The notes under the pieces: model-generated
Databases searched by the model: none
The model's input: only the letters and a program-made list of their open reading frames with translations
Told to the model about the DNA's origin: nothing
Assembly (NCBI GenBank): GCA_046052065.1
Contig: JBJOND010000002.1
Span: 31,248-95,247 of the forward strand
From: CAINEC01 sp046052065
GTDB taxonomy: Bacteria; Bacteroidota; Bacteroidia; AKYH767-A; OLB10
Length of the DNA stretch: 64,000 nt
Direction of reading: 5' to 3'
Part shown: piece after piece, positions 7,878-16,876 of the stretch
How positions within the stretch are numbered: the first letter of the stretch is position 1
Layout: each line of letters begins with the position of its first letter
Made by a program: the position numbers and the translations under genes

Positions 7878-10367
7878 ATGACTGCCAATTTTAAATCACT
7901 ATCATCTTCAAAAACATTTCGAATAGGCTTACTTTGTGCAATAGTATTGCTTTTTTCATCAATTACTATATTCGCTCAAGATACGTTAAAGTCTGTTAGT
8001 GCGGTGCGATTTGCTAAAGCTCCTGTAATTGATGGTATAATGGAGGAGACAATATGGAATACTGCAGTCTACACGGATACCTTTATTCAATCACGACCAA
8101 TTGAAGGAGCACAGGCTAGTCAACGAACAAAAGTTCGAATGGGCTATACAGATGATGCCATATATGTCTTTGCCGAACTGCTTGATAAAAGTCCGGATAG
8201 CATTTTACACCAGCTTGGAAAGCGTGATGAAATGGACATGAATGCTGATTATTTCTGTTTTAAAATAGATCCTTATGCTAATCATCAAGATGCATTTCAG
8301 TTTACAGTTTATGCAAGTGGTGTGCAGCTAGATAATAAGTATAACGACTATACCTTTAATGCGGTTTGGAATAGCGCAGTAAAATTGACCGATAAGGGTT
8401 GGACAGTAGAAATGGAAATCCCCTTTTCTGCTATACGTTTTCCGAGTACGCAAGTACAGGACTGGAATACTCAAATGCTTCGTTATATTCGGAGAGAGCG
8501 CGAATTAATACAATGGTCATTAACGCCCTCTGGCGTAACAAATCCCTTAGAGTATTGGGGTAAGTTAACAGGAATTGAAAATATAAAAACGCCTGTTCGC
8601 CTGGCATTAATACCATATGGAGTTTTAAATTATTCCCGTTCTCCTCAATTTGATGAGTTTGATAATTATTCATATTCGAACTCTTATGGCTGGAGTGCTG
8701 GTGCAGATATTAAATATGGAATTGATGATCGATTTACTTTAGACATGACCTTATTGCCAGATTTTGGTCAGGTGCAGTCTGATAATAAAATTAAAAACTT
8801 AAGTTATACGGAAGTGGTGTTTGATGAGAACAGACCATTCTTTCAAGAAGGTGTAGATCTTTTTACGAAAGGTGATTTGTTTTACTCCCGTAGAATTGGA
8901 AAAACACCAGGAGGATTTTTCAGAGTGAGCAGTGAGCTAAACGAAGGTGATGTATTGGTAGAGAATCCAACACAGAGTAAATTGCTAAATGCTACAAAGG
9001 TTTCTGGCCGACTAAACAATGGATTAGGAATTGGTTTTTTTAATGCTACAACAGATAATACCTACGCTTTAATTAAAAACTCAAGCGGAGAAACACGCAA
9101 AGTATTAACAGAGTCGTTTGCGAATTATAATATTCTTGTGTTTGACAAGCAGTATAAAAGCAATAACAACTTTTATATTATCAACTTAAATACTACGCGA
9201 AGAAATGAGAATAAAGATGCGAACGTAACAGGTGCTGGATTTTCATTATTTACCAATAATAAGAAGTATGCATTTGTAGGTGATGGAGTTTACTCTTCGC
9301 AGCAGTATCATACAGAAGAACAAAAGGATATAAATGGATATCGTTATAACTTAAAGTTTGCAAAAGTAAGTGGTGCGTTTAAATTCGGAATGTTATCGGA
9401 GGTAATTGATACAGCTTATAATGTAATGGACCTCGGTTATTTCACTGTTCCTGGAATTGTTTCAAATACAGGGTACGTTCGTTATAATTTATTTCAACCT
9501 TGGAAGTTTTTACGAGATGGTTTTGTTAATCTTGAATATACCAATAAAAGAGATTTTAAAACTGGAAGGCAAGGAAACAATTCGTTAGATTTAAATGGAT
9601 TTGTAAGCTTTCTTGATTTCAATGCTATGTTTTTTGGTGGTGGATTTACACCAACTAGAAACTACGATATGTATGAGCCTCGTGTGTCAGGTTATTACTT
9701 TCATGGGTATCGGTATTTTTATGGCTACGTCGGATTTAGTACCGATTATCGTAAGAAGTTTGCCTACGATGTCAGTTTGAATATTTCTAATTTTCTAGAT
9801 GAGTATAGAAGCGAAGGTTATAACCCAAGTTTAAGTTTACGATTCCGTCCGAATGATCATTTATTTATTACCACCTCTTTTACCTACAATCTTGATCCCG
9901 CAAATATTGGATTCGCATCAATACAAGACACTGCAATAGTATTTGGGTTAAGACGATTAGACACCTATACGAATGAAATCAATTGCTCATATACCATCAA
10001 TGACAGAATGAATATTTCTTTAAGAGCAAGAAATTATTGCATCACAGGTCTTTATAAGAAGTACTTTTATTTATTAGAAAATGGAGAACTAGCCGATTAT
10101 GATGAATATAATGGCAATAGTAATTTCAAACTTGATTTATTAAACATCGACTTGGTTTATGAATATCGCTTTGCCCCGGGAAGTGTACTGAACATTGTTT
10201 ACAAAAACAGCATTGATGATGCTGCGAGTGATAACATAAGCAGAGATTATGGATATAATACCAAGAAGATGTTTTTACATCCGAGAACCGATATAGTAAG
10301 TATAAAATTACTTTATTACCTCGATTATCAAGATCTGAAAAAAGGAATTAAAAGAAGTTCGAAATAA
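7878..10367 (+). CDS. DUF5916 outer-membrane protein with N-terminal CBM9-like domain
   Basis: This 829-residue protein has an N-terminal signal segment (about 14-34, ending in IFAQD). The next 200 residues look like a carbohydrate-binding family 9-like beta sandwich (APVIDGIMEETIWNTA, RMGYTDDAIYVFAEL, WTVEMEIPFSAIRF). The rest is the DUF5916 region, rich in alternating aromatic strands as in outer-membrane beta-barrels (for example YGYVGFSTDYRKKF). The family is widespread in Bacteroidota and has no assigned function; binding of a carbohydrate or peptide at the surface is an inference. Its 3' end overlaps the convergent thioredoxin-like gene by 20 nt. Confidence 0.85.
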   Translation: MTANFKSLSSSKTFRIGLLCAIVLLFSSITIFAQDTLKSVSAVRFAKAPVIDGIMEETIWNTAVYTDTFIQSRPIEGAQASQRTKVRMGYTDDAIYVFAELLDKSPDSILHQLGKRDEMDMNADYFCFKIDPYANHQDAFQFTVYASGVQLDNKYNDYTFNAVWNSAVKLTDKGWTVEMEIPFSAIRFPSTQVQDWNTQMLRYIRRERELIQWSLTPSGVTNPLEYWGKLTGIENIKTPVRLALIPYGVLNYSRSPQFDEFDNYSYSNSYGWSAGADIKYGIDDRFTLDMTLLPDFGQVQSDNKIKNLSYTEVVFDENRPFFQEGVDLFTKGDLFYSRRIGKTPGGFFRVSSELNEGDVLVENPTQSKLLNATKVSGRLNNGLGIGFFNATTDNTYALIKNSSGETRKVLTESFANYNILVFDKQYKSNNNFYIINLNTTRRNENKDANVTGAGFSLFTNNKKYAFVGDGVYSSQQYHTEEQKDINGYRYNLKFAKVSGAFKFGMLSEVIDTAYNVMDLGYFTVPGIVSNTGYVRYNLFQPWKFLRDGFVNLEYTNKRDFKTGRQGNNSLDLNGFVSFLDFNAMFFGGGFTPTRNYDMYEPRVSGYYFHGYRYFYGYVGFSTDYRKKFAYDVSLNISNFLDEYRSEGYNPSLSLRFRPNDHLFITTSFTYNLDPANIGFASIQDTAIVFGLRRLDTYTNEINCSYTINDRMNISLRARNYCITGLYKKYFYLLENGELADYDEYNGNSNFKLDLLNIDLVYEYRFAPGSVLNIVYKNSIDDAASDNISRDYGYNTKKMFLHPRTDIVSIKLLYYLDYQDLKKGIKRSSK

Positions 10368-10953
10368 GTTCGTTTAAATCACTTTTAATTGCCGCACCAT
10401 TGTTTTTAGTGTAGTATTTGTGAAGCTCAATTTCCCAATCATGTTTAGGCATATCAGGGTTTTCCGTTCTTAATTTGGCAAGCCAATTTTTTATCTCATC
10501 TGGACGTGGCCCCCAAGTTCCTAATACTTCGCCACTTTGTTGATTATAAAAGATGCATTTAGGAATTGATCGGCTTCCGTTGGTTAAAAACTGATTCATT
10601 AGTTCGGGATGCTCGTCTCTGTAAAAGTAATTTGAAGTGATAATAGGTGAACAAGAATTAAAAAAATGCTCAAGCCATGGGATATTTTGTGCTGAGTCGC
10701 CACACCAGGCTTCGGTGATTATCGCAGCAGCGATTGGTGTCTTTAATAATATTGATGTGTTTTCAAATTTAGCATCATTTAATCGTTTCATACGGTGTAA
10801 ATTCAACTTGGTATATTCCACCCTTTCGGTCGTAACATCATGACCTGATGTGGTTTGAGTTGCAACTAAATCCTCAATCGAACGCAAATATTCGATATAA
10901 CTCATACCTTTGTCCATCATTACTTTAAAATCATTCAGAGTTGATTCCGTCAT
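10348..10953 (-). CDS. Thioredoxin-family protein with single-Cys CGDS site
   Basis: A cytoplasmic protein of about 201 residues with the motif TEAWCGDSAQNIPW, which fits the thioredoxin_9 (PF14595) type of Bacteroidota and Firmicutes. In the CxxC position only the first Cys is present (CGDS), so it cannot form an intramolecular disulfide there; it may act as a monothiol reductase or bind a partner thiol. I prefer the ATG at 10953 (MTESTL) because a perfect -7 box occupies 10975-10982 and a longer in-frame start at 10977 would lie inside it. It is convergent with the DUF5916 gene. Confidence 0.8.
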   Translation of the reverse strand: MTESTLNDFKVMMDKGMSYIEYLRSIEDLVATQTTSGHDVTTERVEYTKLNLHRMKRLNDAKFENTSILLKTPIAAAIITEAWCGDSAQNIPWLEHFFNSCSPIITSNYFYRDEHPELMNQFLTNGSRSIPKCIFYNQQSGEVLGTWGPRPDEIKNWLAKLRTENPDMPKHDWEIELHKYYTKNNGAAIKSDLNELISNFF

Positions 10954-10974
10954 ACAAATTTTGTTTTTAAAGTG

Positions 10975-10982
10975 CAAAGTTA
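10975..10982 (-). promoter_or_regulatory. -7 box that fixes the start of the thioredoxin-like gene
   Basis: TAACTTTG on the minus strand is an exact TAnnTTTG match, 21 nt before the ATG at 10953. It rules against the longer start at 10977. No clear -33 TTG. Confidence 0.45.
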
Positions 10983-11088
10983 TAATTTACACAAAAATTT
11001 GGGCTACTTATCGAAGACTAAATTACTTTTACAGAAAAATAGTAACATATTAACCTAAAATAGAAGTATTTTCAATTTAGAAAAGAAA

Positions 11089-11967
11089 ATGAAAACAAGC
11101 ATTTATTTATTAGCCGGATGTTTATTCCTAAACACTGTTTGTATCGCAGGAAATGAACCTTTAGCAAAGGGAAATGGATCCCTTCAACTTGATTACAGAA
11201 CCACAAAGTTTAATGATGTTTTTGATAATGATGGACAATTGAGAAACGCTGATAGAGGTTTTTATGTTCCCAAAATTCAATTTTCATCTTTTAATGTTGA
11301 AGGCAAATATGGTATAACTGATAAGCTTACAGCTAATTTGATTGCACCCGTTTTATGCAATGGAAAAGTAACAGATAATGTCTCAAGCAGAACTTTTTCA
11401 GGACCTGGTGATATCTCAATGGGATTAAATTATGCGTTGTCAACTCAGAATAAAGTACAACCCGTTATTAGTATTTTTCAAAACTTGCCTACCGGTAATA
11501 ACGACACAAATGGTTTAAATACAGGTTTTGGTGATTTTGCAAATAGTATTTTTATTGATGTTTTTTACAAATGCAATTCAAACTTTACATTTAGTTGGTC
11601 GGCTGGTTATCAAAACAGAAAGAAAGAATTCAGAAATGATTTTCTTGGAAATGTTTATGCATATTATACTAAAAAAGATAAATTTCAGGTATCATTATTC
11701 ATGAGAGGTAAAATTCCTTTTACGGAGTTAAGAAACCAGGATAACTTTGTTAATTATGGTCTATTTAAAAATAGTGAAGGCTTTTTAAGATATGGTGCAA
11801 GCTTAGATGTTTGCTTGGTTAAAAACATTTCATTGGTAGTTAATTATGAAAATTATTTACTAGGACAGTTTATTGGAAATGGTCCTATCTATGGTGCAGG
11901 AATTAAAGTTGATTTAGGTAAAAAATCAAGTACTGAGGAAAGCACTAAGGAAAGCAGTAAAGAATAA
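11089..11967 (+). CDS. Putative outer-membrane beta-barrel protein
   Basis: This 292-residue protein has a typical Sec signal peptide (about 1-21, ending CIAGN) and then repeated amphipathic beta strands with aromatic girdles. The stretch GPGDISMGLNYALS and the later FQNLPTGNNDTN and GFGDFANSIF resemble the phenol-degradation MetA / transporter-like barrels of Bacteroidota (PF13557-like), so a small-molecule porin is possible. The family call is tentative. The tail is an unusual charged repeat of four-residue STxE units ending SSKE, coded by near-repeated 12-mers. It is transcribed alone between the thioredoxin-like gene and convergent small membrane genes. Confidence 0.6.
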   Translation: MKTSIYLLAGCLFLNTVCIAGNEPLAKGNGSLQLDYRTTKFNDVFDNDGQLRNADRGFYVPKIQFSSFNVEGKYGITDKLTANLIAPVLCNGKVTDNVSSRTFSGPGDISMGLNYALSTQNKVQPVISIFQNLPTGNNDTNGLNTGFGDFANSIFIDVFYKCNSNFTFSWSAGYQNRKKEFRNDFLGNVYAYYTKKDKFQVSLFMRGKIPFTELRNQDNFVNYGLFKNSEGFLRYGASLDVCLVKNISLVVNYENYLLGQFIGNGPIYGAGIKVDLGKKSSTEESTKESSKE

Positions 11968-11968
11968 A

Positions 11969-12103
11969 TTAATTCATAAAAAACAGCCAAGACATTACTG
12001 CAAAGTAGAACAGAATAATAATCAGAGCAAACCATTCGAATTTATTTAGTTGCTTCGATTGTAATTTAAATCCGATTAAATTTCGTGCTCTTATCTGACT
12101 CAT
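11969..12103 (-). CDS. 44-residue single-helix membrane microprotein, translationally coupled
   Basis: An ORF of 44 codons starts at the ATG whose first base is the last base of the upstream gene's TGA stop (TGATG at 12101-12105). The product begins with a basic amphipathic stretch (MSQIRARNLIGFKLQSK) and then has one strongly hydrophobic helix (about 24-42, EWFALIIILFYFAVMSWLFF). The stop/start overlap with the 132-residue membrane gene, the clean positive-inside topology and the same direction are the reasons to call it. No family is recognised. It could be a small partner or regulator of the upstream membrane protein. Confidence 0.55.
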   Translation of the reverse strand: MSQIRARNLIGFKLQSKQLNKFEWFALIIILFYFAVMSWLFFMN

Positions 12104-12501
12104 CAATCTGTTAGATTTTGAATTAGTTGATAAACAAAGTAAATAAATAAAAGAATCAGTCCCAAATGTAAAAGGTTTTTCTTTAGTTGTAAAAAATGCC
12201 TTTTATTGATCCATTTGAACTTTTGCTCATTTGTCCAACTAAGCCATATGTAATATTCCATCTGATTAGATGTATATTCTTTCTCAGTTATGATTCTATT
12301 TATACTTACCGATTTCGTCAGATTAGGACCATTTTCGATTTTTAAAATATCGTCTACCGGTGACGAGTAGTAAGTGATTCCTTTTTCGGATATTTCTCGA
12401 CCATCGACAGATAAAATACGATACCGATTAAATACTATCTTGCCGCCTTCTCTTAAAACTCCGTCTTTACCTCTGTAATAATAATTCGTTTTGATGTTCA
12501 T
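12103..12501 (-). CDS. Hypothetical protein with C-terminal membrane anchor
   Basis: I do not recognise this 132-residue protein. It has a soluble N-terminal part of about 105 residues with beta-strand character and several Tyr/Trp residues (MNIKTNYYYRGKDGVLREGG), then one C-terminal transmembrane helix at about 109-127 (LLHLGLILLFIYFVYQLIQ). It has no signal peptide, so the soluble part is probably cytoplasmic with the tail in the membrane. It is followed by the 44-residue membrane microprotein with a TGATG overlap. No promoter match is seen in front of it; a nested inverted repeat lies about 90 nt upstream (12591-12639). Confidence 0.6.
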   Translation of the reverse strand: MNIKTNYYYRGKDGVLREGGKIVFNRYRILSVDGREISEKGITYYSSPVDDILKIENGPNLTKSVSINRIITEKEYTSNQMEYYIWLSWTNEQKFKWINKRHFLQLKKNLLHLGLILLFIYFVYQLIQNLTD

Positions 12502-12808
12502 AGTGTTTCATTCTTATTTTTTAGAACGAAAAACAATTATCACGACTTTAACACTTTATTAGCATACATCGCCAAAAGCAATTGTAATATTTGTCAAGTT
12601 TAAATCTTTATTTTGTAAATTCAAAATAAGTCTTGACAATTAGTGACAATTTATGAACTAAAAACCTAGGTTACCACTCTAATTTAAGGGAATATGTAGT
12701 TATTGAACAATTGAAATTAACAAAAGTGCGTTAGTTATTACATTGCCAACAATTCAAAAAACAGAATATATCTTTTAAATTTACAAAGAAAATACACTTA
12801 TCAATATT
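12502..12808. other. 307-nt divergent intergenic region with a nested inverted repeat
   Basis: No gene is seen on either strand. It separates the 132-residue membrane gene (leftward) from the TlpA-like gene (rightward). The main structure is the nested inverted repeat at 12591-12639. A weak promoter for the TlpA-like gene may be TTG at 12743-12745 with TATCTTTT at 12769-12776. Confidence 0.5.
12591..12639. repeat. Nested inverted repeat, possible operator
   Basis: The outer arms TTGTCAAG (12591-12598) and CTTGACAA (12632-12639) are perfect 8-bp inverted copies. Inside them TTATTTTG (12608-12615) and CAAAATAA (12622-12629) form a second perfect 8-bp pair around TAAATT. No T-run follows, so it does not look like a terminator. 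Confidence 0.5.
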
Positions 12809-14266
12809 ATGTTAAAAAAATACCTACTTATCATTCTTATTTATGCATTCAGTGTTTCTGCTTTATCAAACAAAGCAAATGCTCAGGGATATGAAATAAA
12901 AATAAAAGTAAATGGACTTCAAGATACACTTTGCTACCTTGCCAACTATTATGGCGACAAGCAGTATATCAAAGATTCGGCAAGGGCGAACACTTATGGC
13001 AATTTGATTTTTAAAGGAGATGAGCCTTTACCTGGTGGTATTTATTTATTTGTTTTTCCTAATAAAACATATTTTGAGCTATTGGTTGATAAGTCACAAT
13101 CCTTTTCGTTGGAATGTGATCAATACGATGTGATAAATACAATGAAAATTAAGGGGTCGCAAGAGAATACAGACTTTTATAATTACCTGCAGTTTATAGG
13201 TGTTAAATCCAAGCAAATGGAAACTCTAAATGCCGAAAAAAGCAGACTTATTGCAGAGAATCAATCAACAGAAAATGTAATGAAGCAAATCAGGGAAGTC
13301 GATTCCGCTGTAATTGATTATAAAAACAACTATATTCTCTCGCATACCAACTCTTTCTTAGCTGCAATTTATAATGCATCTAAAGACGTAACTATTCCTG
13401 ATGCACCTATATTACCCAATGGAGCAAAAGATTCCACATTTGTATTCAACTATTATAAGTCACATTATTTCGATAATTTAGATTTATCTGATGAACGTAT
13501 TTTAAGAACCCCCATCTATCACAATAAATTAGCCTACTACTTTAAAAATCTTGTCATTCCTTCGCCCGATTCATTGATTGTTGAATGTGATAAGATTGTG
13601 GCTAAGGCAAAGAAGAATAAAGAGACTTTCAAATATGTTGTTTGGTATTTAACTAACACATATGAAACTTCTCAAATCATGGGATTAGATGCAGTATTCG
13701 TAAGTTTGGTTACTAAGTATTATACTAAGGATCAGGCTACCTGGGTTGATGATGCAACGCTTTATAAAATACAGGATAGAGCTTCTATTCTAGGACCAAT
13801 CTTATTAGGTAAACAAGCAAAAAACTTGGTGTTAGCAGATACTTCTGGTAACTATCAAAGTATGTATAATATCAATTCTCCTTTTACGGTTCTACTTTTC
13901 TGGGATCCAGATTGTGGACATTGTAAAAAAACAGTTCCGAAAGTAAAAGCATTCTATGATAAAGCAAAAAGCAAAGGCCTTCAGATTTATTCAATAAACA
14001 CGGCTGTTGAAGAACAAAAATGGAAAGATTTTATAAAGGAACATAAACTAAATTGGATCAATGTTGCGGACTTAAAAACACAGAATAATTTCCGTCATGA
14101 TTTTGATATTTTAACTACTCCTCAAATTTTCATCCTCGATAAGAACAAGAAAATTCTTGCTAAGAAAATTGACGAAGAAACCATGGAGCGAATTTTATGT
14201 AAGGAACTCGGAATTGAATTTATTCCTCATCCAAAGGATAAAGACGATAAAGAAGAACATCATTAA
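12809..14266 (+). CDS. TlpA-like thiol-disulfide protein with DUF4369/DUF5106-type N-terminus
   Basis: This 485-residue exported protein has a signal peptide (about 1-25, ending NANAQG), an N-terminal beta domain of the DUF4369 type, a helical middle of the DUF5106 type and a C-terminal thioredoxin/AhpC-TSA domain (about 340-470). The redox motif is C369-G-H-C372 in WDPDCGHCKKTVPK, and the cis-Pro loop is probably DILTTPQIFILD. Such proteins act in the periplasm as membrane-associated reductases for cytochrome c maturation or oxidative repair in Bacteroidota. The extreme C-terminus is a charged Lys/Asp/His tail. It ends at a bidirectional terminator. Confidence 0.88.
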   Translation: MLKKYLLIILIYAFSVSALSNKANAQGYEIKIKVNGLQDTLCYLANYYGDKQYIKDSARANTYGNLIFKGDEPLPGGIYLFVFPNKTYFELLVDKSQSFSLECDQYDVINTMKIKGSQENTDFYNYLQFIGVKSKQMETLNAEKSRLIAENQSTENVMKQIREVDSAVIDYKNNYILSHTNSFLAAIYNASKDVTIPDAPILPNGAKDSTFVFNYYKSHYFDNLDLSDERILRTPIYHNKLAYYFKNLVIPSPDSLIVECDKIVAKAKKNKETFKYVVWYLTNTYETSQIMGLDAVFVSLVTKYYTKDQATWVDDATLYKIQDRASILGPILLGKQAKNLVLADTSGNYQSMYNINSPFTVLLFWDPDCGHCKKTVPKVKAFYDKAKSKGLQIYSINTAVEEQKWKDFIKEHKLNWINVADLKTQNNFRHDFDILTTPQIFILDKNKKILAKKIDEETMERILCKELGIEFIPHPKDKDDKEEHH

Positions 14267-14274
14267 AAAAATCA

Positions 14275-14298
14275 GGGCATCATTAAGATGCCCTTTTT
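14275..14298. terminator. Bidirectional terminator between the TlpA-like and OmpA genes
   Basis: GGGCATC (14275-14281) and GATGCCC (14287-14293) pair around ATTAA. A T-run follows on the plus strand, and an A-run before it (from 14265) gives a T-run three bases past the stem on the minus strand. Confidence 0.88.
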
Positions 14299-14306
14299 TA
14301 TTTAAT

Positions 14307-16244
14307 CTATTTGATTTTAAACTCTGTTCTTCTGTTTTGGGCTCTACCCTCTTCGGTATTATTATCAGCAATTGGAACCGAACTTCCAAAGCCCTTAAAG
14401 GATAAGCGTGATTTAGCAACTCCTTTTTCAACCAGATAATTATATACTGACTTAGCTCTGTTCTCTGATAACGTGATATTCAATTTGGCATCACCAACAC
14501 TATCAGTATGTCCGCCAATTTCAATTGCTACGTTGGAATTAGATTTTAAAAATGCTACCAGCTTATTTAACTCAGAAAAACTTTCCGTCTTTAAGTCGTA
14601 TTTATTGTTATCAAAAAAGATATTCTTCATAACTACGGTTTCACCAGCTACCGGTTGTTTTAAGCGTGCAATTATTTTATAGGCATGTTGCTGATCAGTT
14701 ACATCAGAACAATTGAAATAATCAGAGTAAAATAAATAACCCTCTTTACTCACGTTAAGCATATACTCTTTTCCAGTTGTTAAGCAGGCTAAAAACTCTC
14801 CCTTCTTTTTGTCTGATACATCCGACATAACGGTAACCCCTGAACGAACATCTACAATTTCAAATTTTGCTTGTAACGGATTACCTGTTTTATCATCTAC
14901 CACAACGCCTTTTACATAACTTACCACCGAAGGACGCACAGAAGGATATAATTCAAAACTGTACATATCTAAATCCCCAAATCCATCTTTGCGTGTACTA
15001 CTCAAGAATGCTAATTGCCCATCAGGACTAACTATCAAACTATTTTCATCTCCATTGGTATTAATCGGATAACCTAAGTTAACAGCTTTACCCCATGTTC
15101 CATCAGGTCTTCTTTTACTCATGAATATATCTAAGCCACCAAGTCCAGGATGTCCATCACTACTGAAATATAACGTTTGATTATCGGGATGAATAAAAAC
15201 ACTTTCTTCGCTCCCGGGAGTGTTTATTGAATCGCTTAATCGTACAGGGTCGGACCAACGATTATCATCGTTATAACTGCTCATAAAAATATCTTGCACC
15301 TTATTTCTATTCTCGTCGGTATAACCACGAATGAAATACAAGGTCCTTCCATCAGAACTAAAGGAAGGCTGCGTTTCCCAAGCTGTTGTATTTATTGGAG
15401 CACCTAAATTCATCGGCTGTGACCATGCATTATCGCCCATCATTTGCGATAAATAAATATCACAGTTGCCAATGCCATCAGGACGATTACAAGCGGCATA
15501 GAAAACAACTTTACCGTCCGCACTGATAGAAGGAGCGCCTTCGTTCATCATCGTATTTAAAGGACCTCCAGGATTGATTGCTTTTTGCCATACTGAATCC
15601 TTTTTTGTACTGATGTAAAAGTCTTCCTGATAACGTCCCATCATTCTATCATCTTTAAATCTTCGAGTAAAAATGATTTTCTTTTGATCAACAGTTAGTG
15701 ATGGATAATATTCGCCACCTTCGGTATTCACTCCGCCACCTAAATTAATTGGGTTATAGGGTACAGGATGTTGTATTGCATCCATTGAATACGTACATGA
15801 TTGAAGCATTCGAAGGATGGTCCTTTTTTTATGAGAAGGAATATTCGTTGCTTTCTGCTGATATAAAAGTATATGATCTTCTGCTTGCTTATATTGACCT
15901 TCACGAAGTTCATAACTACCTAAAAGATATAAGGCATTAGGATAAAAATCAGGGTTAATAGAAACAAATTTTCTGTATAAATCAATAGCCTTAGCTAAAT
16001 CATTTTGATCTGCATAAATATCACCCAAGGCCATATAAGGCTCTAAAAAGCTTGAGTCTTTGTCCAGTGCTTTTTCGAAATAAGGAATTGCTTTTATTCG
16101 ATCGCCTCCATCCAACTCTTTTAAACCTCTTTCAAAAGCATTAATTGCAGACTGGTTAGTTGATGAGTACTTCGATTTTTGAGCAAATGAAAAATTTACA
16201 ATTACCAATAGTAAAAGTAGCAGACTGATTTTAGATTTTATCAT
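14307..16244 (-). CDS. OmpA-family protein with TPR and PD40 repeats
   Basis: A 645-residue envelope protein: signal peptide (about 1-21), tetratricopeptide repeats (about 30-130), a beta-propeller of PD40/WD40-like repeats (about 175-430, with several SxDGxxxYF units such as FSSDGRTLYFIRG), a carboxypeptidase-regulatory-like beta sandwich (about 445-520) and a C-terminal OmpA domain (about 540-645) with GGHTDSVG and NRRTEFKI, which binds peptidoglycan. Related proteins include PorE of the type IX secretion machinery, which links T9SS to the cell wall; a T9SS accessory role is possible but not proven here. It follows queE by 9 nt and ends the folD-queE operon. Confidence 0.88.
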   Translation of the reverse strand: MIKSKISLLLLLLVIVNFSFAQKSKYSSTNQSAINAFERGLKELDGGDRIKAIPYFEKALDKDSSFLEPYMALGDIYADQNDLAKAIDLYRKFVSINPDFYPNALYLLGSYELREGQYKQAEDHILLYQQKATNIPSHKKRTILRMLQSCTYSMDAIQHPVPYNPINLGGGVNTEGGEYYPSLTVDQKKIIFTRRFKDDRMMGRYQEDFYISTKKDSVWQKAINPGGPLNTMMNEGAPSISADGKVVFYAACNRPDGIGNCDIYLSQMMGDNAWSQPMNLGAPINTTAWETQPSFSSDGRTLYFIRGYTDENRNKVQDIFMSSYNDDNRWSDPVRLSDSINTPGSEESVFIHPDNQTLYFSSDGHPGLGGLDIFMSKRRPDGTWGKAVNLGYPINTNGDENSLIVSPDGQLAFLSSTRKDGFGDLDMYSFELYPSVRPSVVSYVKGVVVDDKTGNPLQAKFEIVDVRSGVTVMSDVSDKKKGEFLACLTTGKEYMLNVSKEGYLFYSDYFNCSDVTDQQHAYKIIARLKQPVAGETVVMKNIFFDNNKYDLKTESFSELNKLVAFLKSNSNVAIEIGGHTDSVGDAKLNITLSENRAKSVYNYLVEKGVAKSRLSFKGFGSSVPIADNNTEEGRAQNRRTEFKIK

Positions 16245-16253
16245 GCTTAATTG

Positions 16254-16868
16254 CTAAGGAACATTAATAATTTTATGAGTTTGTAAAGAGATCCGCCAAC
16301 TAGGATTAATCTTTACATAATCAACGATTAACTCGACTGCTTTAGTGTGCTTGCTGTATTCAGGCTGCAATAAACAGATACAATCTTGTGTTACCATTGC
16401 TTTATACTTCTCCGCCCATTCAAAATCGCTGGGATGATAAATAACAACTTTAAGCTCATCTGCATATTGCAGATTTTCTGGCAAAGGAGCTTTGAATTTT
16501 TTCGGTGAAAGACAAACCCAATCCCATGTTCCTGTTAAGTTATGAGCTCCCGATGTTTCGATCGCAAGTTCATATCCATTCTCTTTTAACACACTAGTAA
16601 GCGCCGTTAAATCGTGCATGGCTGGTTCTCCTCCGGTGACTACTACTAGCTTCGTCTGACTCTCTTTTACTTTTTGAAGTAAGTCCCCAACCGTTAGTAA
16701 AGGATGTTTATTGGCATCCCATGAATCTTTCACATCACACCAAACGCATTCCACATCGCATCCACCTAAACGAATAAAATAGGCAGCACGTCCTGTATTC
16801 ATTCCCTCCCCCTGAATGGTATAAAAATCTTCCATTACAGGATATTTTTTATTCAATAAATCTTTCAA
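16254..16868 (-). CDS. queE: 7-carboxy-7-deazaguanine synthase
   Basis: A 204-residue radical SAM enzyme that converts 6-carboxytetrahydropterin to 7-carboxy-7-deazaguanine in queuosine (or preQ0) synthesis. YTIQGEGMNTG at the N-terminus and the cluster Cys37-x3-Cys41-x2-Cys44 (GCDVECVWCD) are the typical short QueE features; VVTGGEPAMH is the SAM-binding GGE motif. The length fits the Bacteroidota form. It sits between folD (8 nt upstream) and the OmpA gene; no other queuosine gene is in the window. Confidence 0.92.
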   Translation of the reverse strand: MKDLLNKKYPVMEDFYTIQGEGMNTGRAAYFIRLGGCDVECVWCDVKDSWDANKHPLLTVGDLLQKVKESQTKLVVVTGGEPAMHDLTALTSVLKENGYELAIETSGAHNLTGTWDWVCLSPKKFKAPLPENLQYADELKVVIYHPSDFEWAEKYKAMVTQDCICLLQPEYSKHTKAVELIVDYVKINPSWRISLQTHKIINVP

Positions 16869-16876
16869 AATGGTAA

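Noticed and set aside
14157..14431. Two ORFs of about 80 codons on both strands around the terminator at 14275
   Set aside because: They run through the ends of the TlpA-like and OmpA genes and the terminator hairpin; they are frame shadows.
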